The translations under genes and the position numbers were made by a program. 64,000 bases of DNA from positions 1-64,000 of the forward strand of contig NZ_FQXE01000022.1 in assembly GCF_900129885.1 (NCBI RefSeq), read 5' to 3'. Positions 25,780-33,970 of this stretch are shown here, one piece after another. This DNA is from Pollutimonas bauzanensis (GTDB lineage: Bacteria; Pseudomonadota; Gammaproteobacteria; Burkholderiales; Burkholderiaceae_B). Below the pieces are notes generated by a model, which was not told the DNA's origin, ran no database searches, and was given only the letters and a program-made list of their open reading frames with translations. Position 1 is the stretch's first letter; each line of letters starts with the position of its first letter.

Positions 25780-27147
25780 ATGCGCAACTGGCAACCGCTA
25801 TATAGCTACCAAACGTACAAACGGATCAAGCGCACCGGCCTGCTGCGCGCCAGTCCGCCCGTGGTGCTGGCCGCCGGCTTTCTGGCCCTGATCCTCATGG
25901 GTACCCTGCTGCTGTCGCTGCCGGCCGCCAGCCAGCATCCCATCAGCGTATTCACCGCCTTCTTCATGGCCACCTCGGCGGTGACCGTCACGGGACTGGC
26001 GGTCATCGATCCCGCCGTGGCGCTCAGTCATTTTGGCCAGGTGGTCCTGATCACCCTCGTCCAGCTGGGCGGACTGGGCTTCGTCACCTTCGCCGTGGTC
26101 GCCGCGATCACCCTGGGCAATAAAATGAGCCTCAAGCAGCAGGCCCTGGCGCTCGAGGCCTTCAACCAGACCAGCGTCTCGAAGATCCGGCGCACCGCCT
26201 TCCTGGTATTCAAGACCTCGATAGGCATAGAGGCCGTCGCCGCCCTGATCCTGGCCCTGTGGTGGTGGCGCGACCACCCTCTTGCCACGGCGCTGTACCT
26301 TGCGGTGTTCCACGCCATCGCCGCCTTCAACAATGCCGGCTTTTCCCTCTTCCCCTCGAGCCTGGCCAGGTTCGTCAATGACCCCGTCACCATTCTGGTG
26401 ATCACGTTCCTGATCATCCTCGGCGGGATCGGGTTTTCAGTGCTGGGCGATGTGGGCCACAAGAAAGGCTGGGCCAAACTGCTGCCTTATACCAAAGTCA
26501 TATTGCTGGGCACCCTGGCGCTGAACCTTGCGGGCTTCGCATCGATATGGCTGCTGGAAGCCGGCAATTCCGGCACGCTGGGCGGCCTGCCCGTGCATGG
26601 CCAGGCCCTCGCCGCCTGGATGCAAAGCGTGACCGCGCGCACGGCGGGATTCACCAGCATAGACATCACCCAGCTGCACGACAGCTCCACCCTCATCATC
26701 ATTCTGCTGATGTTCATAGGCGGAGGCTCCTTGAGCACCGCCAGCGGCATCAAGATAGGCACTTTCATCGTGCTGCTGGCCGCCGTCTATTCGTATATTT
26801 TCCACAAAAAGGAAGTCGTATTGCTGAAGCGGTCGATTTCACCCGGCACCGTGCAGAAGTCGCTGGCCCTGCTGCTGGTCACCAGCGCCCTGGCCTTCGT
26901 CGGCGTGCTGCTGATGACCACCTTCGAGAAAGCGCCTTTTATCAGCATCCTGTTCGAAGTGGTGTCGGCCCTGAGCACGACCGGCCTGAGCCGCGATCTG
27001 ACGCCGCATCTATCGACCGCCAGCCAGGCGCTGCTGACGCTGCTGATGTTTGCGGGCAGACTGGGGCCGCTGACTTTGGTGTATAGCCTGGCGACCCAAA
27101 AACGCAGCCGGGTGCGCTATCCGGAGACGGAATTCCAAGTGGGATGA
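25780..27147 (+). CDS. ktrB: TrkH/KtrB-family K+ transporter subunit
   Basis: A 455-residue membrane protein with four M1-P-M2 repeats. Selectivity-filter-like segments with central Gly are visible, for example TSAVTVTGLAVID, FNNAGFSLFP, TARTAGFTSID and LSTTGLSRDL. It forms the K+ (often Na+-coupled) pore regulated by the preceding RCK subunit. The 3-bp spacing indicates translational coupling. It ends before a strong hairpin and the oppositely oriented tRNA-Pro. Confidence 0.93.
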   Translation: MRNWQPLYSYQTYKRIKRTGLLRASPPVVLAAGFLALILMGTLLLSLPAASQHPISVFTAFFMATSAVTVTGLAVIDPAVALSHFGQVVLITLVQLGGLGFVTFAVVAAITLGNKMSLKQQALALEAFNQTSVSKIRRTAFLVFKTSIGIEAVAALILALWWWRDHPLATALYLAVFHAIAAFNNAGFSLFPSSLARFVNDPVTILVITFLIILGGIGFSVLGDVGHKKGWAKLLPYTKVILLGTLALNLAGFASIWLLEAGNSGTLGGLPVHGQALAAWMQSVTARTAGFTSIDITQLHDSSTLIIILLMFIGGGSLSTASGIKIGTFIVLLAAVYSYIFHKKEVVLLKRSISPGTVQKSLALLLVTSALAFVGVLLMTTFEKAPFISILFEVVSALSTTGLSRDLTPHLSTASQALLTLLMFAGRLGPLTLVYSLATQKRSRVRYPETEFQVG

Positions 27148-27160
27148 GCCGCCCATAGAA

Positions 27161-27195
27161 CAAGGGGTTACGAACTTGACGTTCGTAACCCCTTG
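27161..27195. terminator. Strong hairpin between ktrB and tRNA-Pro
   Basis: A perfect 15-bp stem (27161-27175 with 27181-27195) has a 5-nt loop and is followed on the plus strand by attttgttgg. It lies between ktrB and the convergent tRNA gene and could terminate both. Confidence 0.75.
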
Positions 27196-27202
27196 ATTTT
27201 GT

Positions 27203-27281
<79 letters not shown>

Positions 27282-27423
27282 ACTATGGGTTTTGCTACCC
27301 TTAGTCATCCGTTGACGGCTAAGTGCCGATCAGCGAAAGACGGAATTCTAGCACAGATTTTGTTTCTGTTTTTCATCCGTCGCCGGAAGCGTCATCGTAC
27401 GAATCAGCTCGTGGTATGTTGAC

Positions 27424-27654
27424 TTGCTTTCTCGCCCGCTCTTGCAACAGCTGCAACCGTACGGTGGCAGCGCGCTGGACGCAGGCGATTTCCATATAGC
27501 CTGGAGCGAGGTCGATCAGTTTCTGGGCGTGGTGAAAAGCCTGTGCAAGGTCGTGCCGCTGACGGTTGAAATTCACGACCTGGCCCGGCGATTCGCTGAA
27601 CGCCACGGCCTGATCATTGAAGAGAGCCTGACGCTGCGAAATCCTTGCGCGTGA
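27424..27654 (+). pseudogene. Possible PIN-domain (VapC-like) toxin remnant
   Basis: The 76-codon frame encodes WSEVDQFLGVVKSLCKVVPLTVEIHDLARRFAERHGL, which resembles the C-terminal third of VapC-type PIN ribonucleases (pattern PLTV-x-H-x-x-A-x-x-AxRYGL). The expected YDAxIxAAA catalytic segment after it is replaced by IIEESLTLRNPCA, and the N-terminal acidic motifs are absent, so the copy would be inactive. No antitoxin is visible. The position 145 bp beyond tRNA-Pro suggests the scar of a mobile insertion. The call rests on a short resemblance. Confidence 0.4.
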
Positions 27655-27697
27655 AAATCAGACCTATGACGGAATATTGACGCCATCCTGCCAACGA

Positions 27698-28537
27698 TCA
27701 GCGGGCGGGAGCATCGAAGGTAAGAGACATCGAATATTTCATTTTTTTATAGGGAAACGTTGTGATGGTAAGGAGCATGAGAGCGTCTTTCTCGCCATAG
27801 TATCTGCGCGTAATCACCAAGCCCGGGGTCCCGCTGCGAAGTTTCAACTTTTTGGCGGTTTCACCGCTGATAGGCGTGGCGGAAAACTCTTGTCGGACCT
27901 CGATGATGCGTTTGCTGAAGCGCCGTTCGATCAGAAGTGAAAGGGGTAGTTTGACCTTTCCCACGTCGCTGCCTACCGCCGAATACTCCGGATGGACATA
28001 CACTTCCGAGTGCGCCACCGGCGCCGACTCACCCTCCAGCAACTTGACCGCGATAATGTGCAGCCACTTGCTGTTGGCATCGCTCTGCAGCAGCTGTGCG
28101 CGTCGAACACCTATGCGCATCAAGCTCACGCTCAAGACCTGCAGCGTAGCGTGGCTGATGTACTGGAACAAATCCTCGAGTTTCGATATCTGCTGGGTGT
28201 AACGAGTCGTGGCCCTTGTTGTTTCGACTCGCGTTCCCACGCCGGGCCGGCGCGACACCATACCGCTTTCAGACAACAAGCGCACGGCCTCTCGAACGGT
28301 ATAACGGCTGGCGTTGTAATGACGGCAAAGCTGCAGCTCGGGCGGCAGCAGACTTCCCACTGGGTAGGCTCCACTGCGTATCCTCGCCAGCAACTCTTCG
28401 TAAATCGTTCTGTAACGAGGCAAGCCTCCTTCGGAGGGCGGCGCCACAGAAACCGCATCGACCAGCCTTTCGTTGAATGGCGCCTCTTCCTGCGTCATAA
28501 GCCCCTCGAAAGCGGGCTCTTTTTTGTAGCTTTTCAT
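27698..28537 (-). CDS. GntR/HutC-family transcriptional regulator
   Basis: A 279-residue repressor-type protein. A GntR winged helix lies at about residues 40-110 (RYRTIYEELLARIRSGAYPVGSLLPPELQLCRHYNASRYTVREAVRLLSESGMVSRRPGVGTRV). A UTRA effector domain follows (about 130-270) with the typical VRQEFSATPISGETAKKLKLRSGTPGLVITRRYYGEKDALM. AGAGGA precedes the ATG. It is divergent from the ABC importer/oxidase operon, and tandem TGTCcaGACA sites lie between them, so it probably represses that operon until the substrate or an intermediate binds. Confidence 0.9.
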   Translation of the reverse strand: MKSYKKEPAFEGLMTQEEAPFNERLVDAVSVAPPSEGGLPRYRTIYEELLARIRSGAYPVGSLLPPELQLCRHYNASRYTVREAVRLLSESGMVSRRPGVGTRVETTRATTRYTQQISKLEDLFQYISHATLQVLSVSLMRIGVRRAQLLQSDANSKWLHIIAVKLLEGESAPVAHSEVYVHPEYSAVGSDVGKVKLPLSLLIERRFSKRIIEVRQEFSATPISGETAKKLKLRSGTPGLVITRRYYGEKDALMLLTITTFPYKKMKYSMSLTFDAPAR

Positions 28538-28629
28538 ATGTCTATCCTCTCACGGGCGCGGAATGCTGGCAACAGGGCTCATTGGGGGAAACCACTATTG
28601 GCAAATTCTCTTCAAGTAGTAAAGTGCTT

Positions 28630-28654
28630 TGTCCAGACATTATATGTCCAGACA
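28630..28654. promoter_or_regulatory. Tandem GntR-type operators
   Basis: TGTCCAGACA occurs twice, at 28630-28639 and 28645-28654, with centres 15 bp apart. Each copy is a dyad (TGTC-ca-GACA) of the kind bound by HutC-type GntR proteins. They lie in the 154-bp gap between the regulator and the substrate-binding protein gene. Confidence 0.7.
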
Positions 28655-28691
28655 AACAGCGCTGACAAATTATTCTTGATTGGAGAAATCA

Positions 28692-29723
28692 ATGAGCAAG
28701 CTTGTAGCAGTATTCGCCGTAGCGGCGATCGCGATCAGCATGAACAACGGCGCCTCGGCCCAAGACAGACTGGTGGTCGCCGGATATGGCGGCTCCTTCG
28801 AAGACATCATGCGCAAAGAAATATTTCCCGACTTCGAAAAACAACATGGCATCAAAATCGATTACGTCGCCGGCAATTCGACCAATACAGTGGCGCGTTT
28901 GCAGGCACAGCGCGGCAGCCAGGAAATCGATGTCGCAATCATCGACGACGGCCCCATGTATCAAGCGATCGCGCTGGGCTTTTGCGCAGCGATCGAAGGC
29001 ATGCCGGTCGATGATATCTACAAGACTGCACGCTACAAAGACGACAAAGCCGTCGGCCTGGGCATCGTGGCCACCGGCCTCATGTACAACAAGAAGTATT
29101 TTGAAGAAAAAGGCTGGGCAGCCCCTACCTCATGGAAAGATCTCGAAGACCCGAAATATAAAAAACTGGTCGTCATCCCCCCCATGAACAATTCGTATGG
29201 CCTTCATGCCGTGGTCGAATTTGCCAAGCTGAACGGCGGAGGCGAAAAAAACATTGATCCAGGCTTTGACGCGTTTGAAAAACGTGTCGGGCCCAATGTT
29301 CTGGTCTATGAGCCGTCGCCCGGCAAGATGACAGAGTTATTCCAGAGCGGGCAGGCGGTCCTGGGCGTATGGGGTTCAGGCCGGGTCAAGTCGTTTGCCG
29401 ATACAGGGTTCCCGGTTGGATTCGTCTATCCGCAAGAAGGCGCATACGCGCTGCTGGCTTCAATGTGCCCCATCGCGAAACCCAAGTCGTCACCGCTAGC
29501 GCAAGCTTTCGTCAACTACCTGCTTACCCCCCCAATCCAGACCAAGCTCGGTACGTTCTATGGCTACGGCCCTGTCAACAAGAAAGCCGATGCCAAGGAC
29601 GACCCCAACGTACCCCTCCCGATAGGCAAGCGGGCGGCCGATTTGGTCATTGCCGACTGGGACACTATCAACGCCCATCGGGAGGACTGGAATAAACGCT
29701 GGACGCGCCAGATCGAGCGTTAA
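28692..29723 (+). CDS. Polyamine/opine-type ABC substrate-binding protein
   Basis: A 343-residue periplasmic binding protein of the PotD/PotF-like (SBP_bac_8) class. The signal peptide ends ASA-QD near residue 21. The mature start DRLVVAGYGGSFEDIMRKEIFPDFEKQHGIKIDYVAGNS is typical of this group, which includes binders of spermidine, putrescine and related amino compounds. GGAGA precedes ATG 28692; a TTG at 28680 opens the frame earlier but is less likely. It is first in an operon with an ATPase, two permeases and four oxidases, so the ligand is likely an amine, imino acid or opine that these enzymes oxidise. Confidence 0.88.
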   Translation: MSKLVAVFAVAAIAISMNNGASAQDRLVVAGYGGSFEDIMRKEIFPDFEKQHGIKIDYVAGNSTNTVARLQAQRGSQEIDVAIIDDGPMYQAIALGFCAAIEGMPVDDIYKTARYKDDKAVGLGIVATGLMYNKKYFEEKGWAAPTSWKDLEDPKYKKLVVIPPMNNSYGLHAVVEFAKLNGGGEKNIDPGFDAFEKRVGPNVLVYEPSPGKMTELFQSGQAVLGVWGSGRVKSFADTGFPVGFVYPQEGAYALLASMCPIAKPKSSPLAQAFVNYLLTPPIQTKLGTFYGYGPVNKKADAKDDPNVPLPIGKRAADLVIADWDTINAHREDWNKRWTRQIER

Positions 29724-29780
29724 ATGAAGCACCAATGAAGCACCACTCTCCCAGACCGCCAATATAAAGTCGGAGTAGTA

Positions 29781-30836
29781 ATGAGCTACCTTGCGCTTAT
29801 TAATCTCACCAAGCGATATGGCTCCGTGACCGCTGTCGAGAACCTCAATCTGTCCATCGATCAGGGCGAATTCATATCTCTGCTCGGTCCATCCGGTTGC
29901 GGAAAAACCACCACGCTTCAAATGGTGGCCGGCTTCCTCGAACCTACGGAAGGCAGTATTGTTCTTAATGGTAAAGACCTGCGCAAAACACCGGCGAACA
30001 AACGCGGCCTGGGAATTGTCTTTCAGAATTATGCCTTGTTTCCCCATATGACCGCGGCGCAAAATATCGCGTTCGGCCTGGAGATGCAAGGCATCAAAAA
30101 AGACGAATGCGCAGACCGCGTCAGCGACACGCTGAAGCTGGTCGGCCTTTCACACTTGGCCGACCGCTACCCCGCCCGCATGTCGGGCGGGCAGCAGCAG
30201 CGTGTGGCCCTGGCTCGGGCGCTTGTCATCAAACCCAGCGTCCTCCTCCTGGACGAACCCTTGTCCAACCTCGACGCAAAGCTGCGCGAAGAGATGCAAC
30301 TGGAACTTCGCAGCATTCAACGGACAGTCGGCACCACCACAATCCTGGTCACTCACGATCAGTCCGAAGCGCTTGCGCTGTCCGACCGCATCGTTGTCAT
30401 GAATCAGGGCCACGTGGAACAGATTGCCGCACCCTACGCAGCTTATGAAGGACCTGCCTCGGAATTCGTAGGCGGCTTTCTTGGCAAAGCCAACATCTTC
30501 AAGGTCGAACCGTGCCCGGACTCTGCAAAGCCCGCCATCCGCGTTGCCGAAGCGACTATCGAACTTTGTGGTACGCCCATGCCCATGGGCAGCATCCTGG
30601 TCCGCCCCGAAAAAGTCCTGTTCGCCGAGCAGAGTCCGGCCACGCTTCCAGGAATAGTGAAGACTCGCGTCTTCCAGGGAAACCACTGGCTGTGCCAGGT
30701 CCAGACATCCGCGGGCGATGTACTGGTCATTCGGCAAAACGACGGCGACACTGTGCCGGCAGAGGGATCGGCCGTGCACCTGACATGGCGCGCCCAAGAC
30801 ATGCGTGTGGTCGCAGCATCTCGAAGGACGGCCTGA
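29781..30836 (+). CDS. PotA-like ABC transporter ATPase
   Basis: A 351-residue ATP-binding subunit for import. Walker A is GPSGCGKTT near residue 37, the signature is MSGGQQQRVALARAL near 135, Walker B is VLLLDEPLSNLD, and the H-loop is LVTHDQSEALALSDRI. A C-terminal TOBE domain (about 275-345) is typical of PotA/FbpC importers. It follows the binding-protein gene by 57 bp and ends 1 bp before the first permease start. Confidence 0.92.
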   Translation: MSYLALINLTKRYGSVTAVENLNLSIDQGEFISLLGPSGCGKTTTLQMVAGFLEPTEGSIVLNGKDLRKTPANKRGLGIVFQNYALFPHMTAAQNIAFGLEMQGIKKDECADRVSDTLKLVGLSHLADRYPARMSGGQQQRVALARALVIKPSVLLLDEPLSNLDAKLREEMQLELRSIQRTVGTTTILVTHDQSEALALSDRIVVMNQGHVEQIAAPYAAYEGPASEFVGGFLGKANIFKVEPCPDSAKPAIRVAEATIELCGTPMPMGSILVRPEKVLFAEQSPATLPGIVKTRVFQGNHWLCQVQTSAGDVLVIRQNDGDTVPAEGSAVHLTWRAQDMRVVAASRRTA

Positions 30837-30837
30837 T

Positions 30838-31698
30838 ATGAAGCGGATCCAGGCTCCCTGGCTACTCAGCGCCCCGGCGCTCGTCCTCTACGCCGCCTTC
30901 GTCATTGCCCCGATCGCGAGCGTCTTTCTCATTAGTCTCTACAGTTTCGAATTCTACGGCGGCATACGGGCGAGCTTCACCTTGAAGAACTACATTGAAA
31001 TCCTCACGGAGGGATATTTCTACGAGATCTATGGACGCACCTTTGGCACGGCCCTGGCCGTGACGCTAGCCTGCATCGTCATGGGAACGGCTGAAGCGTA
31101 TGTCCTGTCCCGCATGCGCAATCCCTGGAAGGGAGTATTCCTCATGGTCGTCCTGGGACCGCTACTTATTTCTGTCGTGGTCCGGACCCTGGGCTGGGCT
31201 TTGCTTTTCGGTTCCACCGGGCTGATCAGCCAGGCGCTGCAGGCCGCCGGCCTGGCTTCAGGGCCAGTCAACCTGATGTACACCGACCTGGGTGTCATCA
31301 TTGCCCTGACCCATGTCATGGTGCCATTCATGGTGATTGCCGTCTGGGCGTCGCTGCAGCGAATCAACCCCTCCACCGAGGCAGCCGCTCTCTCCCTGGG
31401 GGCCAGCCAATTCACCGTGATTCGCTGCGTTATTGTGCCGCAGGTCATGCCAGGCATTCTGTCGGGTTCGATCATGGTTTTCGCCCTATCGGCCAGCGCC
31501 TTCGCGACGCCAGCCATCGTTGGCGGACGCCGCCTGAAAAACGTCGCCATGGCCGCTTATGATGAATTCCTCAACACACTCGATTGGCCACTGGGCTCGG
31601 CCCTGGGAGTCTTGCTGCTGATTGCCACGGTTATCGTACTGCTATCGGCCAACCGTCTGATCGAACGGCGCTACGGCGCCGTGTTCGGCGAAACTTAA
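30838..31698 (+). CDS. ABC transporter permease (PotB-like)
   Basis: A 286-residue inner-membrane permease with six helices. The EAA-type coupling loop is AAALSLGASQFTVIRCVIVPQVMPGILSG near residues 185-213. ATG 30838 directly follows the ATPase stop codon; the longer open frame to 30805 overlaps that gene and is less likely. It pairs with the next permease to form the importer channel. Confidence 0.9.
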   Translation: MKRIQAPWLLSAPALVLYAAFVIAPIASVFLISLYSFEFYGGIRASFTLKNYIEILTEGYFYEIYGRTFGTALAVTLACIVMGTAEAYVLSRMRNPWKGVFLMVVLGPLLISVVVRTLGWALLFGSTGLISQALQAAGLASGPVNLMYTDLGVIIALTHVMVPFMVIAVWASLQRINPSTEAAALSLGASQFTVIRCVIVPQVMPGILSGSIMVFALSASAFATPAIVGGRRLKNVAMAAYDEFLNTLDWPLGSALGVLLLIATVIVLLSANRLIERRYGAVFGET

Positions 31699-31708
31699 GG
31701 AGGACACC

Positions 31709-32512
31709 ATGTTTGTGCGCAATGGCCCCATAGGTCTGGCTTTCCACGCGCTGTTCGTCGCGTTCATCCTGGCCCCTCTCATTATGGTATGCGCCGTGGC
31801 CTTCACCAGCGAGGGATTCATCTCGCTTCCCACAAATGGGCTGTCACTGCGCTGGTTCCAGGCGATTCTGGACAATCCCCGCTTCATCCACGCTTTCATG
31901 TTCAGTCTTGGTCTCGGACTGATTTCGGCCACGCTGGCGATGCTGTTCGCCATTCCATCTTCGCTTGCGATTGCCCGGTTTCGCTTTCCCGGCCGTGATG
32001 CCCTTATGGCTTTCTTTCTGTCGCCGCTCATGATTCCGCACGTCGTGCTCGGCCTGGCTTTCCTGCGGTTTTTCACATCGATTGGTGTGGCGGGAACTTA
32101 CTTCGGACTCGTCGTCGCTCACATCATTGTGGTCATGCCTTATGCGCTGCGTCTGGTTCTGGCCTCTGCCACGGGGCTTGATCCGTCGCTCGAGCGAGCC
32201 GCGTTGTCTTTGGGCGCGTCGCCCTGGACCACCTTCAGGCGCATCGTGCTGCCGCTGATCATGCCAGGGGTCGTGAGCGGCTGGGTGATTGCCTTTATTA
32301 CCAGCTTCGACGAACTCACCATGTCGATCTTCATCGCCTCGCCATCGACCACCACCTTGCCGGTACGTATCTTTCTACAGATCGAAGACACGATCGACCC
32401 GCTGGTCACGGCCGTCTCAGCGGCATTAATTTATCTGACCATCATCGCCATCTTCATTCTCGACCGGACAGTCGGGCTTGAAAAGCTTTTCGTAGGTAAA
32501 GGAAATACATGA
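31709..32512 (+). CDS. ABC transporter permease (PotC-like)
   Basis: A 267-residue inner-membrane permease, the second half of the importer channel. The coupling loop is RAALSLGASPWTTFRRIVLPLIMPGVVSG. The region SFDELTMSIFIASPSTTTLPVRIF is characteristic of PotC-type subunits. It has a good ribosome site (AAGGAGG). Its stop overlaps the start of the following oxidase gene by 4 bp (ATGA), so transport and oxidation are translationally linked. Confidence 0.92.
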   Translation: MFVRNGPIGLAFHALFVAFILAPLIMVCAVAFTSEGFISLPTNGLSLRWFQAILDNPRFIHAFMFSLGLGLISATLAMLFAIPSSLAIARFRFPGRDALMAFFLSPLMIPHVVLGLAFLRFFTSIGVAGTYFGLVVAHIIVVMPYALRLVLASATGLDPSLERAALSLGASPWTTFRRIVLPLIMPGVVSGWVIAFITSFDELTMSIFIASPSTTTLPVRIFLQIEDTIDPLVTAVSAALIYLTIIAIFILDRTVGLEKLFVGKGNT

Positions 32513-33681
32513 GCCACGCCACGGAAAACCAGCCTGTTCCCACACCGCGGCCGAGACGTCACAAAGGCATATACGACGCCGCGGTCATCGGGGGTGGACT
32601 CGTCGGCTCTGCAATTGCCTTCGGCCTGCGCCAGCACCTGGATCACGTAGCGGTTCTGGATGAGGGCGATGTGGCATATCGGGCATCGCGCGGCAACTTC
32701 GGCCTGGTCTGGGTACAAAGCAAGGGCATGGGGCTGCCAGCCTATGGCCGCTGGACGATGTCGTCGCAGAGGGGGTGGGCGGAATTGGCCGCGCGCCTTG
32801 CCGATATCACCGGCGTGGACGTCGCATTGGAACAGCGCGGCGGCCTGCATGCCGTACTGAGCGATCAGGAATATGAAGCTCGCATGGAATTCATGACCAG
32901 GCTGCTGTCGCAGCCCGGCATGGTGCAATACGAATGGAAAATGCTCGACCGCAAAGAGTTGGCGAGTCTCATACCCGGCATTGGCCCCGAGGTGCGCGGC
33001 GCCAGCTGGACAAAGGTGGACGGAATTGCCAATCCCCTGAAATTGCTGCGCGCCTTGCATACGGCCTTCGATCGCCAGCACATCGATTATCTGCCGCTGC
33101 ATCCGGTGAGCGACATCATGCAAGACCAGGATGTCTTCGAACTGGCCACACCACAAGGGGCCGTCAAAGCGCGCAAAATCGTCCTGGCCTGCGGTCTCGG
33201 TAACGCGGTCCTGGGCGAGAAATTGGGGCTCACTGTACCCGTGCGTCCACAGCGGGGGCAAATCATCGTCATGGAGCGCACGAAGCGCCTGCTCGACTTG
33301 CCCTTCAGCACGCTGCGCCAGATGGATGAAGGCACTTGGCTCATCGGGGACTCTCAGGAAGAGGCCGGCTATGCCGATGGCCAGGTGGGATTGCCTGTCC
33401 TTGCAACCCTCGCCGACCGTGCTGTGCGTACGCTGCCTGCGCTTAGAGACGTTCGAGTCGTACGGAGCTGGGCCGCGCTGCGGGTGATGTCCCAAGATGG
33501 CTTCCCGATTTATGAGCAATCCTCCATCCACCCCGGCGCCTTTGTCGCCACCTGCCATAGCGGCGTAACACTGGCCGCAGCGCATGCGCTGCGGCTCGCT
33601 CCCATGATCGTCGAGGGCCGGCTGCACGACGAAATGAAAGATTTTTCGACCAGGAGGTTCCATGTTCAAAAGGCTGCATGA
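32509..33681 (+). CDS. FAD-dependent amine/amino-acid oxidase (DadA/HcnC-like), first copy
   Basis: A 390-residue DAO-fold flavoenzyme. The FAD-binding GGGLVGSAIAFGLR is near residue 28, and the C-terminal region (CHSGVTLAAAHALRLAPMIVEGR) matches the DAO family end. Proteins of this type form the catalytic subunit of heteromeric dehydrogenases such as opine oxidase, D-hydroxyproline dehydrogenase and HCN synthase, together with the small iron-sulfur and FAD/NAD subunits encoded next. It overlaps both neighbours (4 bp and 20 bp). Substrate is not determinable by reading. Confidence 0.88.
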   Translation: MSHATENQPVPTPRPRRHKGIYDAAVIGGGLVGSAIAFGLRQHLDHVAVLDEGDVAYRASRGNFGLVWVQSKGMGLPAYGRWTMSSQRGWAELAARLADITGVDVALEQRGGLHAVLSDQEYEARMEFMTRLLSQPGMVQYEWKMLDRKELASLIPGIGPEVRGASWTKVDGIANPLKLLRALHTAFDRQHIDYLPLHPVSDIMQDQDVFELATPQGAVKARKIVLACGLGNAVLGEKLGLTVPVRPQRGQIIVMERTKRLLDLPFSTLRQMDEGTWLIGDSQEEAGYADGQVGLPVLATLADRAVRTLPALRDVRVVRSWAALRVMSQDGFPIYEQSSIHPGAFVATCHSGVTLAAAHALRLAPMIVEGRLHDEMKDFSTRRFHVQKAA

Positions 33682-33970
33682 GGCTCAGCATGCCCTCTCC
33701 CAACAACCTGTCACCATCACGATCGACGGCCGGCCCGTACAGTGCCGCGAAGGCGACAGCGTCGCTGCAGCCCTGTTCGCGGCCGGCTTCAACAGCTGTC
33801 GCGATACACCGGTGAACGCCACGCCACGAGGACCGTTCTGCATGATGGGCGTGTGCTACGACTGCCTCGTTTCCATTGACGGACAACCCAATCAGCAAGG
33901 CTGCATGACGCCGGCAAGGACTGGCATGAACATAGAGCGCCAGCATGGCGCACGCAAGGTCGACGTATGA
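33662..33970 (+). CDS. Small [2Fe-2S] subunit of heteromeric dehydrogenase (HcnA/OoxA-like)
   Basis: A 102-residue protein with a plant-ferredoxin-type (Fer2_4) cluster site: cysteines in FCMMGVCYDC (C-x4-C-x2-C) and a fourth 13 residues later (QQGC). Such subunits, equivalent to the N-terminus of the sarcosine oxidase alpha chain, carry electrons in HcnABC, opine oxidase and hydroxyproline dehydrogenase complexes. It overlaps the preceding gene by 20 bp and the next by 4 bp. AGGAGG lies before the ATG. Confidence 0.9.
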   Translation: MFKRLHEAQHALSQQPVTITIDGRPVQCREGDSVAAALFAAGFNSCRDTPVNATPRGPFCMMGVCYDCLVSIDGQPNQQGCMTPARTGMNIERQHGARKVDV

